64,000 bases of DNA from Nocardia abscessus NBRC 100374 (lineage in GTDB: Bacteria > Actinomycetota > Actinomycetes > Mycobacteriales > Mycobacteriaceae). The notes beneath the pieces were generated by a model that saw only the letters and a list, made by a program, of their open reading frames with translations, made no database searches and was not told where the DNA came from. The position numbers and the translations under genes are program-made. Shown here piece by piece: positions 55,715 through 64,000 of this stretch. Within the stretch, counting starts at the first letter, position 1. Every line of letters starts with the position of its first letter. Where the stretch lies: contig NZ_BAFP01000065.1 in assembly GCF_000308455.1 (NCBI RefSeq), positions 1 to 64,000 of the forward strand. Direction: 5' to 3'.

Positions 55715-56362
55715 ATGACCGACCCGATACCACCGGTAGCCTCCGGTTCCAGTTCCACCCGCGACCGGTTGCTCGACACCGCCGCGCAGTTGTTCTACGA
55801 ACAAGGCGTCCACGTGGGCGTCGATGCGCTATGCAAAGCGGCCGGAGTGTCCAAGCGCTCGATGTACAAACTGTTCAACAGCAAGGACGAGCTGGTAGCC
55901 GCCAGCCTGGAACGCATCGCCCCGGATTATCAGGCCGCCCTGCTACCGGCCGACGACGACCGATCGCCGCGCGAGCGGATCCTGCACGTTTTCCAACGGC
56001 TGGAGTATCTGGAGCCGGTCCAAGATTTTCGCGGCTGCCCGTATGTCGCCGCGGCGGTCCAACTCAAGTCACCCGAACACCCGGGCAGCCTGGTCGCTCG
56101 CCGACACAAGGATGGCCTGACCTCGTTCTTTCAGCACGAGGCCGAGCGCGGTGGCGCGCGCGACCCCGCGCAGCTCGCCCGGCAACTGACCCTCGTTTTC
56201 GACGGGGCCAGCGCCCGATCTGTCGTCCAAGCGCAGCACCTCGACGGCCTCGCCGTCGCCACCGCCACCACACTCCTCGACGGCGCCGGTGTCGGTGGTT
56301 CCCTGCCTCCCGACGGGTTCGCCCAGAACGCGACCGTCTCGGACGCGGGCGCGCGGGATTGA
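55715..56362 (+). CDS. TetR-family regulator
   Basis: 215 residues from ATG 55715 (ATG 55697 in frame but without proper spacing to AAGGGG). The HTH is LCKAAGVSKRSMYKLFNSKDELV. The C-terminal domain contains QDFRGCPYVAAAVQLKSPEHPG as in TetR regulators of oxidoreductase genes. It almost certainly binds the adjacent inverted repeat and represses the divergent SDR/hydrolase genes and itself. Confidence 0.93.
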   Translation: MTDPIPPVASGSSSTRDRLLDTAAQLFYEQGVHVGVDALCKAAGVSKRSMYKLFNSKDELVAASLERIAPDYQAALLPADDDRSPRERILHVFQRLEYLEPVQDFRGCPYVAAAVQLKSPEHPGSLVARRHKDGLTSFFQHEAERGGARDPAQLARQLTLVFDGASARSVVQAQHLDGLAVATATTLLDGAGVGGSLPPDGFAQNATVSDAGARD

Positions 56363-56766
56363 CGCCCGCATCGGAGGCTGTCTCGACGCTGCCTGACGGG
56401 TCGAGCGTGGCGGCGACGAGGTCGGTTCGGCAGGCCGAGGCCACGCCGAGATCGGTCGGCGCCACACCATCCGAACGTCGATCACCGCGACCGCCCGCGG
56501 CTGGTTCGCCGGTCTTCGGTGCGCCGAAGCCGTTGCCGTCAGATGTGGTTGCGCCGGTGAGCTATTAATGAAACCTGCTGCGAGACAGCGCCTCTCGCGC
56601 TAACCTGGTAGCTGGGATCCTCCACCGAAGTTGGTGGCCACTCGAGTGCTGGTTTGGCTTTTCTTTGATCCACCGCATGACTCAGGTTCTACAAGCGTTT
56701 CGAAAACTACGCAGTCCCTCGCCGGGGATATGCGGGTATACAGTCGCGTTCAGGGGAGTAGGAACC
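56363..56766 (+). other. Intergenic region between tetR and the lectin gene
   Basis: About 400 bases. A proline/alanine-rich frame of 52 codons from GTG 56408 to 56566 has no family similarity and I do not call it. From about 56570 the sequence becomes more AT-rich (GGCTTTTCTTTGATCC at 56657-56672) and probably holds the lectin promoter. No operator-like repeat is apparent. Confidence 0.5.
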
Positions 56767-57402
56767 ATGCAAATCACGCCTGTGGTAAACAACGCACAAT
56801 CTTCTTTCAGCCAAACGATGACCAGCAACGGGGGGACGCTCTACATACAGTTCGCGGGCTCGGGCTGGCGCGGCAGCGCCGGGAAAATCAGCGTCGATTT
56901 GCTGATGGACGGGACCGTCATCGCCACCGCGTCGGTCTATACGAACGAAGCCACTTCGCACAAAGCGCTGGTCCCGGTCGCGATCGTCATCCCGGCGGCC
57001 GCCGGGCAGCACACCTTCACCGTCGCACCGACGCCGGGCAGCGGCACAAACATCGACCAAAACGACTATTTCACTGTCACGGTAAACGAGACCACCCCCA
57101 ACCACTTCGAAAAGGGCAAATCCTATGTGGGCTACCTGGTCTCGCCGGGATGGGCCCTCACGAGCGGTACCGGATGGCGGGAGTGGCGAGAGCCCATCAC
57201 ATTCGCTGAATCGTTCAACTCGCCACCGGAAGTCACGGTGGGGCTTTCTATGGTCGACATCGGGAACGGCGCCAATTCTCGGGTGGCGGTCGACGCGGAA
57301 AACGTCACGGGCCAGGGTTTCGATCTCGTGGTGAAGGCGTGGGGCGACACCGTCTTGTACAGCGTCAATGTCGATTGGCTGGCGTTCGGCGACGCACAGT
57401 AG
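56767..57402 (+). CDS. H-type lectin domain protein
   Basis: 211 residues from ATG 56767 (GTAGGAACC upstream). Residues ~1-105 are a beta-rich domain (GGTLYIQFAGSGWRGSAGKISVDLLMDGTVIA). The C terminus is an H-type lectin fold: WREPITFAESFNSPPEVTVGLSMVDIGNG followed by FDLVVKAWGDTVLYSVNVDWLAFG. H-type lectins form trimers or hexamers that bind N-acetylgalactosamine-like sugars. There is no signal peptide, although the domain is usually extracellular. The start of the gene is less GC-rich than its neighbours, which suggests transfer. Confidence 0.8.
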   Translation: MQITPVVNNAQSSFSQTMTSNGGTLYIQFAGSGWRGSAGKISVDLLMDGTVIATASVYTNEATSHKALVPVAIVIPAAAGQHTFTVAPTPGSGTNIDQNDYFTVTVNETTPNHFEKGKSYVGYLVSPGWALTSGTGWREWREPITFAESFNSPPEVTVGLSMVDIGNGANSRVAVDAENVTGQGFDLVVKAWGDTVLYSVNVDWLAFGDAQ

Positions 57403-57451
57403 CGAGCCCTTGCTCGCAGGCAGGTAGTCGACCGGAGTGAGTTCGGTTCGC

Positions 57452-57484
57452 AACAGTCCACGGAAGGTACCTCCGTGGACTGTT
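57452..57484. terminator. Inverted repeat between convergent lectin and tetR genes
   Basis: Arms AACAGTCCACGGA (57452-57464) and TCCGTGGACTGTT (57472-57484) around a seven-base loop. It lies 50 bases after the lectin stop and before the convergent tetR end, so a bidirectional terminator is the simplest reading. There is no long T tract. Confidence 0.5.
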
Positions 57485-57597
57485 CGCGTAATGCTGCTGC
57501 GGACAGGGTGGAGGTGCCGGCCGCACCGATCCAGCCCATCGACTCCTGAAACGTCCTGCGCCATTTGTGTTGGCACATTGAACAATTCGAGGTGACA

Positions 57598-58203
57598 TCA
57601 CCCGGCGATGTCCGGGCGCATGGCTTTGAGGAAAATTTCGACGAGGGCGTCGGCGTACTCGGGGGTGAGCGGGCCGGAGCGGAGCAGCCAGCGCTGGTAA
57701 AGGGGCGCGTAGAGCAATTCGAGTGCCAGGTCGAGGTCGGCATCGGCGGCGAGTTGCCCGGCGCGTTGCGCGCTGCGCAGCCGGTCCTTCTTGGCCTCGT
57801 CCACGGGGCCGGCCAGTTTGGCGCGGTATTGGGCAGCCAGGGCGGGGTCGTTGATGATCTCGGTGTTGAGCGCGCGGATCGGGCTCTCGAACGCGGGGTC
57901 GGCGAACTCGGCCACCGTCGCCCGCATCACCACTTTGAGGTCGGCCTCCAGGTCGCCGGTGTCGGGCAGCGCCATGCTCTGCTCCGGCCCGCCCTCGCTG
58001 AGTGCCAGAAAGGCGTCCAAGACCACCGCGCCCTTGGAGGGCCACCAGCGGTAGATGGTCTGTTTCCCCACACCGGCTCTGGCCGCGATGGCCTCGATGG
58101 ACAGCTTGGCGTATCCCATTTCGGAGACCAGCTCGCGGGTCGCGGTGAGGATGGCCTGCCGGGAGCGCTCGCTGCGGCGCGTGGGATCGGGCTGTTTGAC
58201 CAT
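57598..58203 (-). CDS. TetR-family regulator
   Basis: 201 residues from ATG 58203. SIEAIAARAGVGKQTIYRWWPSKGAVVLDAF is a textbook TetR HTH; the C-terminal half (SPIRALNTEIINDPALAAQYRAKLAGPVDEAKKDRL) is of the common TetR_C type with large hydrophobic pocket. It is divergent from the SDR at 58316, with a repeated operator in between. Confidence 0.94.
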   Translation of the reverse strand: MVKQPDPTRRSERSRQAILTATRELVSEMGYAKLSIEAIAARAGVGKQTIYRWWPSKGAVVLDAFLALSEGGPEQSMALPDTGDLEADLKVVMRATVAEFADPAFESPIRALNTEIINDPALAAQYRAKLAGPVDEAKKDRLRSAQRAGQLAADADLDLALELLYAPLYQRWLLRSGPLTPEYADALVEIFLKAMRPDIAG

Positions 58204-58230
58204 GCCCGGATATTAGCACGTGTACAAGAC

Positions 58231-58277
58231 GAGACGGACCGTCTTGACAGGCGAACGAGTCGAGACGTACCGTCTTG
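58231..58277. promoter_or_regulatory. Repeated operator between tetR and SDR
   Basis: GAGACGGACCGTCTTG (58231-58246) and GAGACGTACCGTCTTG (58262-58277), two near-identical copies 31 bases apart, about three helical turns. Each contains an imperfect dyad GACG-N2-CGTC. Probable binding sites of the TetR at 57598, controlling both divergent genes. Confidence 0.75.
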
Positions 58278-58315
58278 TCTCGTCGCAACGGAGCAAGCAA
58301 GAGGAGGTGGAGCCC

Positions 58316-59131
58316 ATGGATCGCGTGTGGTTCATCACGGGTGCGTCACGAGGACTGGGCCGGGCGTTCGCGGAGGCGGCGCTGCAGGCGGGCGACCGGG
58401 TGGTCGGGGCCGCGCGCAACGTCGAGCCTCTCGCCGAACTCGCGGAGCAATATCCCGACGACCTGGTGCGGCTGCCGCTCGACGTCACCGACCGCGTGGC
58501 CGTGTTCGCGGCCGCGGAGCAGGCGTTCGCGGCTTTCGGCAGGCTCGACATCGTGGTCAACAACGCCGGCGCCATGCTCCTGGGCATGGTGGAGGAGGCG
58601 ACCGAGGCGCAGATCAGAGCCCACTTCGACGTCAACCTGTTCGGCGCGGTCTGGGTGACCCAGGCCGTGCTGCCCTACCTGCGCGCACAGGGCGGCGGCC
58701 GCGTCCTGCAGGTCACAACGATGGGCACCGGCGGCGGTTTTCCCATGGTCGGCCTGTACGCGGCCGGCAAGTCGGCGCTCGACTCGGTGAGCGAGGCCGC
58801 GGCGATGGAGGCCGAGCAGTTCGGCGTCAAGCTCACCATCGTCCAGATGGGCGGCTACGACACCGGCCTGTTCACCACGGGCACCACGATGACGACGCCC
58901 GACCCGCACTACCAGCAGTTGCGCGACAAGCTGACCGAGATGTGGGGCGACGACGCCGGACCTGCCCCGGACACCGCTGCGCCCGTAATCATGGAGCTGG
59001 TGGACCTGCCCGATCCGCCGCGGCGTCTCATCGTCGGCGCCGGGTCGTTCGACGTGGTCCAGCAGGACCTTCAGGACCGCATGGCGAAGTATCGCGCCTG
59101 GGAGCACCTCAGCCGCAAGGTGCCCGGCTGA
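58316..59131 (+). CDS. Short-chain dehydrogenase/reductase
   Basis: 271 residues from ATG 58316 behind GAGGAGGTGG. ITGASRGLGRAFAEA, VVNNAGAML and GGGFPMVGLYAAGKSAL (Tyr-x3-Lys) are the SDR motifs. The C-terminal region belongs to the classical SDR group often paired with a divergent TetR in actinomycetes. Likely induced by its substrate through the adjacent TetR. Confidence 0.93.
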   Translation: MDRVWFITGASRGLGRAFAEAALQAGDRVVGAARNVEPLAELAEQYPDDLVRLPLDVTDRVAVFAAAEQAFAAFGRLDIVVNNAGAMLLGMVEEATEAQIRAHFDVNLFGAVWVTQAVLPYLRAQGGGRVLQVTTMGTGGGFPMVGLYAAGKSALDSVSEAAAMEAEQFGVKLTIVQMGGYDTGLFTTGTTMTTPDPHYQQLRDKLTEMWGDDAGPAPDTAAPVIMELVDLPDPPRRLIVGAGSFDVVQQDLQDRMAKYRAWEHLSRKVPG

Positions 59132-59154
59132 CGTTCACCTCGAAACGAAAAACT

Positions 59155-59274
59155 ATGGGCGCCATGCCGATCCGCCGCAACGTCTGGGTCTACGTCAGCG
59201 CCCAGGTCGAGATCACCGACGTCGGCGCAGCCGGAGGTGCCGCCACCATCGACAACGAAGGCTCGGTGCCGTGA
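59155..59274 (+). CDS. Doubtful 39-residue frame
   Basis: ATG 59155 to TGA 59274 encodes MGAMPIRRNVWVYVSAQVEI followed by a short Gly/Ala segment. No clear ribosome-binding site and no family. It could be a remnant of a larger gene. The remaining sequence up to 59415 holds only the putative promoter of the CHAT gene. Confidence 0.2.
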   Translation: MGAMPIRRNVWVYVSAQVEITDVGAAGGAATIDNEGSVP

Positions 59275-59415
59275 CCATGGGCCCCGTCGAGGACCAGGGC
59301 CGATACACCTAGCTCAGAGAAGGCGACGTGGGTAATCGCCTTCGGACTGGTATCCGATCCGATATCGCCGCATCGCTGGCAGTCTCGGGGGAGAGTAGTA
59401 GCGGGAGGAGTGTCG

Positions 59416-62214
59416 GTGAATCAATACTCGGGGGACATGGTCGACCACTGGCGCCACGTCGTGGCCGGATCACCGGCCAATGATCAGCGACGGGTCGTGG
59501 CGCAGGCGGAGCTGGGTGCGGCGCTGCTCGGCCGGTACCGCGTGGTCCAAGCCCAGGAGGACCTGATCGAGGCCATTGTCGTGCTGGAGACTGCCATTCG
59601 CGCTCTGGCGGACAGCCCTCTGGCCATGGGCTTGGACACTCCGGAAGGCGTCGGTGCGGTGCTCTCCTTCGCCGACGCGTTGCTGGCCCGAGCCGAGGTG
59701 AGCGGCGACCCGCGGGACCTCGAAATCGCCGAGCAGTACCTGCAGTTCGCGGAGGACGTATCCACCGACCGAGCGCTGAGCGCGCTGCTGCTGCTCAAGA
59801 CCTGCCAGGTGTATCAGGGCAAACACGAGTTCGACGGGTCGGTGGAAACGCTCTACGAAGCCATGGCTCATGCCAAACGCGCCGAGCACGGGATCAGCGA
59901 GGAGAACCGGGCCGTTCTGCACGGTGTCCATGCCCAGGCCCTGCTCCGCGCCTACCGACTCACCGGCGTCGAGGACTACGTCGATGAGGCCATGAGTCTG
60001 CTGTCCTCGGTGACCGCGACCGGGGCCAACCATGACCAGATCGTCGTGCTGATGGCCCAGTGCCTGCTGGCGAGGGCGAAGGAGACCACGCACACCGCCG
60101 ATGTCGAACGGGCCGTCGCGCTGCTGCGGCAGCATATTCCGCAGACCAATGGGCCGCGTTTCATGGCCGGGCACACCTTGCTCATCCTGTTCGAGCGCAC
60201 CGGGCGGGGCGACCTGCTGGACGAGGCCTGGCGATCCTTCTCCGCGGCGTTGGAGTCCGCGCCGAAGCAGCATCCGGACCATCGGACCGCGCTCGGCTAT
60301 CTGTCCACAGTGGCCTTGACGGCTCATCAGCTGACCGGCGAGGTCGAACCGCTGGAGACGGCGGTCGGGCTTCGGCGCAGGGCCCTCGCCCTGTCCCCCC
60401 GAGCCGCCACCGTTCATGGCCGACACCTGGACCAGCTGGGCTATAGCCTCCGCAAGCTCTACGACATCACGCAGGAGCACGCCTATCTGGAGGAGGCGAT
60501 CGCTCTGTTCCGGTCGGCGAACGACACCATGCATCCTCGCGATCCCCAGCGGGTCGCCACCGGATTGTCCCTCGCCCAGGCATTGCGTGCGACCTACCTG
60601 CGCACGGGTGACCCGGCCTGCCTGACCGATGCCGCCCAGTTCGCCCTCGCCGCCGGACGGATCGAGTCCGGCTCTGTGCCGATGCGAATCCGGGCTTTCG
60701 GCAAGGCAGGCCACGCGCTGGCCACACTGGGCCGCTGGGCGGCCGCCACGGACGGTTTCGGTGAAGCCATCGCGCTGCTACCACGCCTGGCCTCCCGGGG
60801 ACGCACCCGCCTCGACCAATACGCCGACCTCGGCTCCACGGCCGGGCTGGCAGCGGATGCCGCGTCCTGCGCGGTGAATGCCGGGCAGCCGGAGCGGGCG
60901 CTGGAGCTATTGGAGCGGGGCCGGGGGTTGTTGCTGAACCAACGGCTGGCACCGGGTGGTGAGCTGGCCGCGCTCGAGCGCGCCGATGAAGGCCTTGCGG
61001 CGGAATTCCAGCGGATGCGTCGGGACTTCGAAACACCGGCGCCCGAGCTGCCGAGGCCCACCACCTTCGGCCGGGGCCGGGAAACCGAATGGATGGTCTT
61101 GCTCGACACCATCCGGGCGGTGCCCGGCATGAGTGACTTCCTGCGCCCACCCAGCGCACGGCGGTTGCTCGACCAGTTGGCCGAGACCGTGGTGATCCCG
61201 ATTCCGAGCGAGGTGCGCTGCGACGCGCTCATCTTGCGCGACCATCGCGCCGAGGTGCTGCCACTGCCCGATCTGTCACTCACCGACGCGATAGCGAATC
61301 TGCGGCTATTGCAGGATGCCGCCACCACAGCTCATGACCCCTCGGTCGGAGCGCGGGTTCGGATGCGGGCGCAGTCGGTGCTCACCGAGGTGCTGGACTG
61401 GTTGTGGCGCTCCGTCGTGGGGCCGGTACTGGACCGGCTCTGCGCGTACGGTGGGGCCGATCAATTGCCGCGCGTGTGGTGGTGCCCGGTCGGGCCGCTG
61501 GGCTTTTTCCCGTTGCACGCCGCCCAATCCAGCACCGGAGAATCAGCGCTCGACCGGGTGGTCTCCTCCTACACCCCGACCGTGACAGCGCTCGCCCGGC
61601 TGCGTAACCGGCCACGGGTGGCTCGCCCCGGCGCCCGGTCCTGCATCGTGGCGATGCGTCACACTCCCGGCGGGCCAGGTGCCCTGCCCGCCGCCGAGCG
61701 CGAAGCAGCGCTGGCGGGGGAGGCGCTGCCCGACGCGTGGACCGGGATGGACGAGACAGCTTCCCGGCACCAAGTCTTGAAACGGCTGGCCGGATCGGTC
61801 TACGCGCACTTCGCGTGTCACGCGGTGGCCGATCTGCAGGACCCTGCGCAAGGGAGGCTGCTCATCCACGACCATCAGGACAACCCGCTCACCGTGGCCG
61901 ACGTATCCGAACTCGATCTCGACGCCGAACTCGGATTCCTGTCGGCCTGCGCGACCTCGCAAGCCCCGCTGAACCTGATCGACGAATCACTGCACATCAC
62001 CGGCGCTTTCCAACTCGCCGGATTCCGGCATGTCATCGGCACCCTGTGGGAGATCGATGACGCGATCTCCCTCGAGCTGGCCACTGCCTTCTACCGTGCA
62101 GGCAACCCGGGCGACGCGGCGGCGTACGCGCTGCACTCGGCCGTACGCGAACTCCGGGACCGCTATCCCCGCACACCGACACTGTGGGCCGCCCACATCC
62201 ACAGCGGCGGGTGA
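59416..62214 (+). CDS. TPR-CHAT (caspase-like) protein
   Basis: About 932 residues; GTG 59416 is preferred (GGGAGGAG ends five bases upstream), GTG 59410 is an alternative. Residues ~20-600 are tandem TPR-like helical pairs. The C-terminal ~290 residues are a CHAT peptidase domain with the Cys-His dyad: VYAHFACH802AVADL and LGFLSAC845ATSQA, followed by GAFQLAGFRHVIGTLWEIDD. CHAT proteins are caspase-like proteases; some act in bacterial immune or cell-death systems after activation through the repeat region. A convergent TPR protein lies ten bases downstream. No gasdermin or other recognised target gene is in view. Confidence 0.92.
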   Translation: MNQYSGDMVDHWRHVVAGSPANDQRRVVAQAELGAALLGRYRVVQAQEDLIEAIVVLETAIRALADSPLAMGLDTPEGVGAVLSFADALLARAEVSGDPRDLEIAEQYLQFAEDVSTDRALSALLLLKTCQVYQGKHEFDGSVETLYEAMAHAKRAEHGISEENRAVLHGVHAQALLRAYRLTGVEDYVDEAMSLLSSVTATGANHDQIVVLMAQCLLARAKETTHTADVERAVALLRQHIPQTNGPRFMAGHTLLILFERTGRGDLLDEAWRSFSAALESAPKQHPDHRTALGYLSTVALTAHQLTGEVEPLETAVGLRRRALALSPRAATVHGRHLDQLGYSLRKLYDITQEHAYLEEAIALFRSANDTMHPRDPQRVATGLSLAQALRATYLRTGDPACLTDAAQFALAAGRIESGSVPMRIRAFGKAGHALATLGRWAAATDGFGEAIALLPRLASRGRTRLDQYADLGSTAGLAADAASCAVNAGQPERALELLERGRGLLLNQRLAPGGELAALERADEGLAAEFQRMRRDFETPAPELPRPTTFGRGRETEWMVLLDTIRAVPGMSDFLRPPSARRLLDQLAETVVIPIPSEVRCDALILRDHRAEVLPLPDLSLTDAIANLRLLQDAATTAHDPSVGARVRMRAQSVLTEVLDWLWRSVVGPVLDRLCAYGGADQLPRVWWCPVGPLGFFPLHAAQSSTGESALDRVVSSYTPTVTALARLRNRPRVARPGARSCIVAMRHTPGGPGALPAAEREAALAGEALPDAWTGMDETASRHQVLKRLAGSVYAHFACHAVADLQDPAQGRLLIHDHQDNPLTVADVSELDLDAELGFLSACATSQAPLNLIDESLHITGAFQLAGFRHVIGTLWEIDDAISLELATAFYRAGNPGDAAAYALHSAVRELRDRYPRTPTLWAAHIHSGG

Positions 62215-62223
62215 CCACAGCCC

Positions 62224-63333
62224 TCAGCGGGCACGCCGCAGCACAGCACGAGCCTCTTCGGTCTTGGGATGACCGGGTCCGGCCACGCGCTCCCACCCCG
62301 CCAGCGCGGCTCGCGCCTCGCTGGGCGCCCGGCGGTCACCCGCCTCGACCAGCAACTCAGCGAACAAACTGCGCGTATCCAACGTTGCGGGATGATCGGC
62401 GCCCCTGCCCCGTTCACTGTCCGGCACCGTGGTCGCCAGCAAGCGAATCGCGTCGGCGCGCCTGTCTACTCCGGCCAGCGCTCTTGCCAGGGAGTGCCGA
62501 GCATGCAGGCTCGTCTCGTCCGTGTCATCGAGCACGCGCCCCACATCGGCGGCCAGCGCTCGAGCGGCATCGATCGCCTCCGCGGCCCGACCCGAATCGA
62601 GCAGAATGACCAGAAGGTTGCTGCGGGCGTTAAGCGTCACGGGATCGGTGGCGCCCAGTGTCCTGCTCATCCGCTTGATCACAGTCCGCATAGCGCGCTC
62701 AGCCTGATCGGTCCTACCCTGCAAGTGGTCGATTCCCGCCAGTTTCAGCTGGCAAATCAAGGTGTTCGCGTCGGCCTCTCCCAACGTTCGCGTCATGCCA
62801 TCGGCGACTCGCCGCAAGAGCGGCTCGGCCTCGGTAATTCGACCCAGCTCGATCAACAACCAGCCCAGATTGTTGCCGCTGGTCAGCGTGTCCGCGTGTG
62901 ATTCCCCCAGCACACGGCAGCGCGCCCCATAAGTCGCTCGCTGAACACGCTCCGCTTCATCGAAGGAGCCACCTTGCCAGAGCGCGAAGGCCAGACTGTG
63001 CTTGCTGCGCAAGGTGTCGGGATGCTCTGGCCCCAGCGCCGAGCTGCGCAGACTCACGAGCTCCCGATAGACCGTCACAGCAACGTCGATTTCGTTGTCC
63101 CGCATCAACTCCTGCGCATAGCGGGATCCCATCTCCAAGGTGCGTTCGTCGGTCGCGCCGTATTGATTCCCGTAGGCGAAATACTGCAGCGCGGCAGCCA
63201 TCGTCGTACCCAGGTCCTCGCTGGCGACAGTCCGGCCGTCCCTTTGGATACTGACTTCCAGGGTCAGCCTCGGCGGCGGTTGCCGTGGCGCCTCGCTGTC
63301 GGGCTCGCGTCTGCGCTTGAACCATCTACCCAA
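62224..63333 (-). CDS. TPR-repeat protein, convergent with the CHAT gene
   Basis: About 369 residues; TTG 63333 has GGGGGTAGG upstream, and TTG 63360 is the alternative. After a basic start (GRWFKRRREPDSEAP) and a short beta domain (LTLEVSIQRDGRTVASEDLGTTMAAALQYFAYG) there are six to seven TPRs of the kinesin-light-chain type with recurrent LG-x-x-HPDTL and LGESHADTL. No catalytic domain. It may be a sensor or scaffold, possibly for the neighbouring CHAT protease; this is inference from adjacency only. Confidence 0.88.
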   Translation of the reverse strand: MGRWFKRRREPDSEAPRQPPPRLTLEVSIQRDGRTVASEDLGTTMAAALQYFAYGNQYGATDERTLEMGSRYAQELMRDNEIDVAVTVYRELVSLRSSALGPEHPDTLRSKHSLAFALWQGGSFDEAERVQRATYGARCRVLGESHADTLTSGNNLGWLLIELGRITEAEPLLRRVADGMTRTLGEADANTLICQLKLAGIDHLQGRTDQAERAMRTVIKRMSRTLGATDPVTLNARSNLLVILLDSGRAAEAIDAARALAADVGRVLDDTDETSLHARHSLARALAGVDRRADAIRLLATTVPDSERGRGADHPATLDTRSLFAELLVEAGDRRAPSEARAALAGWERVAGPGHPKTEEARAVLRRAR

Positions 63334-63387
63334 ATGACCTACCCCCTGCGGTGCCGGCAACTCACGGCCGAATCATTGAATACAAGA

Positions 63388-63688
63388 CTATCCCGCCTGA
63401 AAGATGTGATGGCGCATGAACCTCAGCGAAGTCTGCCCGCCCTGAACGGCCGTCAACTCGAAGTGCACCTGGTCAGCGGGTCTGCTCGGCCACAGCGACG
63501 ACCAAATGAGTCGGTTGGGGCGCTCCGCCTCGAGGACTCTGGGTTCGACTTCATCTGAAAGCAGTTCGAGCGCCCGGCCGGCGAGGCTCAGAAAGAGACT
63601 CCCAGACGACGCTGGGAGGTGCCGGCAGGCTACGTGCCCTCGAACCAATTTCGATCACGTCAGCAGCGTAGAGGGATCCGCCCAGCAT
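63388..63688 (-). pseudogene. SRPBCC-domain protein, broken
   Basis: On the minus strand VIEIGSRARSLPAPPSVVWESLSEPRRPGAR (GTG 63658 or ATG 63688 start) is the N terminus of an SRPBCC/START-like protein. The next part, LLSDEVEPRVLEAERPNRLIWSSLWPSRP and VHFELTAVQGGQTSLRF, continues in a different frame; the switch lies near 63575-63585. The C-terminal helix normally present is missing after 63388. This gene is damaged twice, so it is probably a true pseudogene. Confidence 0.6.
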
Positions 63689-63842
63689 TCGCCCTCTGCG
63701 GCAGACGCGGACGTTGAACTGACCACTGAGGCTCTTCGCCGCCGTGATGTCTGCCGGAGAACGGATCCGAGAGCCGAACACTCCCTCAGCGTGCGAGTCT
63801 GATCGCCGACATAGAAGCCAACGGCGATCGACGAGATCGGCT

Positions 63843-64000
63843 TCAGCCGGGGAGTTTGCCGAGCAGCCAGCTGCCGACGCCTTCTGGATTCTCGTCGAAG
63901 TAATAATCGTAGATGGCTTGTAGCAGATCGTCAGTGGTGACGAAGCCGTCGCCGTCGGTGTCGAGCCTTCGGTGGATTTCGCGGGCATCGTCGGCAGGCA
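63843..64000 (-). CDS. EF-hand calcium-binding protein, C-terminal part (truncated by window end)
   Basis: The minus-strand frame ending at TGA 63845-63843 is open to the window edge. It encodes REIHRRLDTDGDGFVTTDDL, a canonical EF-hand loop (D-T-D-G-D-G-F-V-T-T-D-D), followed by LLQAIYDYYFDENPEGVGSWLLGKLPG, which matches the C terminus of actinobacterial calmodulin-like EF-hand proteins. The N-terminal EF-hands lie beyond position 64000. Confidence 0.75.
   Translation of the reverse strand, partial: PADDAREIHRRLDTDGDGFVTTDDLLQAIYDYYFDENPEGVGSWLLGKLPG

Noticed and set aside
55831..56568. Plus-strand frame overlapping tetR
   Set aside because: Arg/Pro-rich shadow of the TetR gene in another frame.
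63506..63802. Plus-strand frame of 98 codons near the end of the window
   Set aside because: Antisense to the SRPBCC remnant, Ser/Arg-rich, no domain.

Overview
The window is GC-rich actinobacterial DNA, most likely from Nocardia or a close relative in the Nocardiaceae. The reasons are a complete yrbEA-yrbEB-mceA-F-mas operon, mycobacterial-type CYP51 and CYP125 sterol P450s, an FprB-type ferredoxin/reductase, many SDR and TetR genes, and a giant WXG100-type polymorphic toxin. The genus is inferred from family content, not from a marker gene. I found no rRNA, tRNA, CRISPR array or insertion sequence.

Layout. (1) 1-5051: a tightly packed plus-strand catabolic operon (Rieske oxygenase truncated by the window edge, small partner protein, amidohydrolase-like protein, EthD-like protein, aldehyde dehydrogenase, two unknowns). 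(2) 5163-8757: F420-type oxidoreductase, an atypical P450 without the ExxR arginine, and an AraC regulator; an inverted copy of one 14-bp motif lies upstream of both the P450 and araC genes. (3) 9081-25995: the most unusual locus. It holds an uncharacterised protein, a WXG100-like protein with a C-terminal pseudo-metallopeptidase domain, a 3341-residue protein with a SecA-like ATPase, papain-like, kinase-like, HExxH zincin and CdiA-type nuclease modules, then an array of eight XRE helix-turn-helix repeats with an inserted sigma-70-like domain, and a GDPD-like protein without its catalytic histidine. A short linker motif (IGSRP) recurs through the giant protein and the XRE array. The XRE array has no start codon of its own and is out of frame with the giant protein by one base in a G run, so the two may be one protein of about 4370 residues. 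(4) 26126-28008: a membrane-anchored DUF4760-like protein and a CorA transporter. (5) 28155-53121: a probable sterol/lipid island with SDRs, an APH-like kinase, a small glycosyltransferase/methyltransferase cluster, an alpha/beta hydrolase, fprB, cyp51, cyp125, a 3-alpha/20-beta-HSD-like SDR and the mce operon. Nine promoter regions in this stretch carry an inverted repeat close to GGACA-N2-TGTCC/TGTCT, including one over the start of a tetR gene, so I infer one TetR regulon. A second tetR paralogue is broken by a stop codon. (6) 53138-59131: two further TetR/SDR modules with obvious operators and a secretion-signal-less H-type lectin. (7) 59416-64000: a TPR-CHAT (caspase-like) protein, a convergent TPR protein, a broken SRPBCC gene and the end of an EF-hand protein.

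Caveat: at least four reading frames (SDR 28245, mceD, mceF, giant/XRE) break at places where one extra base, mostly in a homopolymer, restores the expected protein. Some of these breaks may be sequence errors rather than biology.
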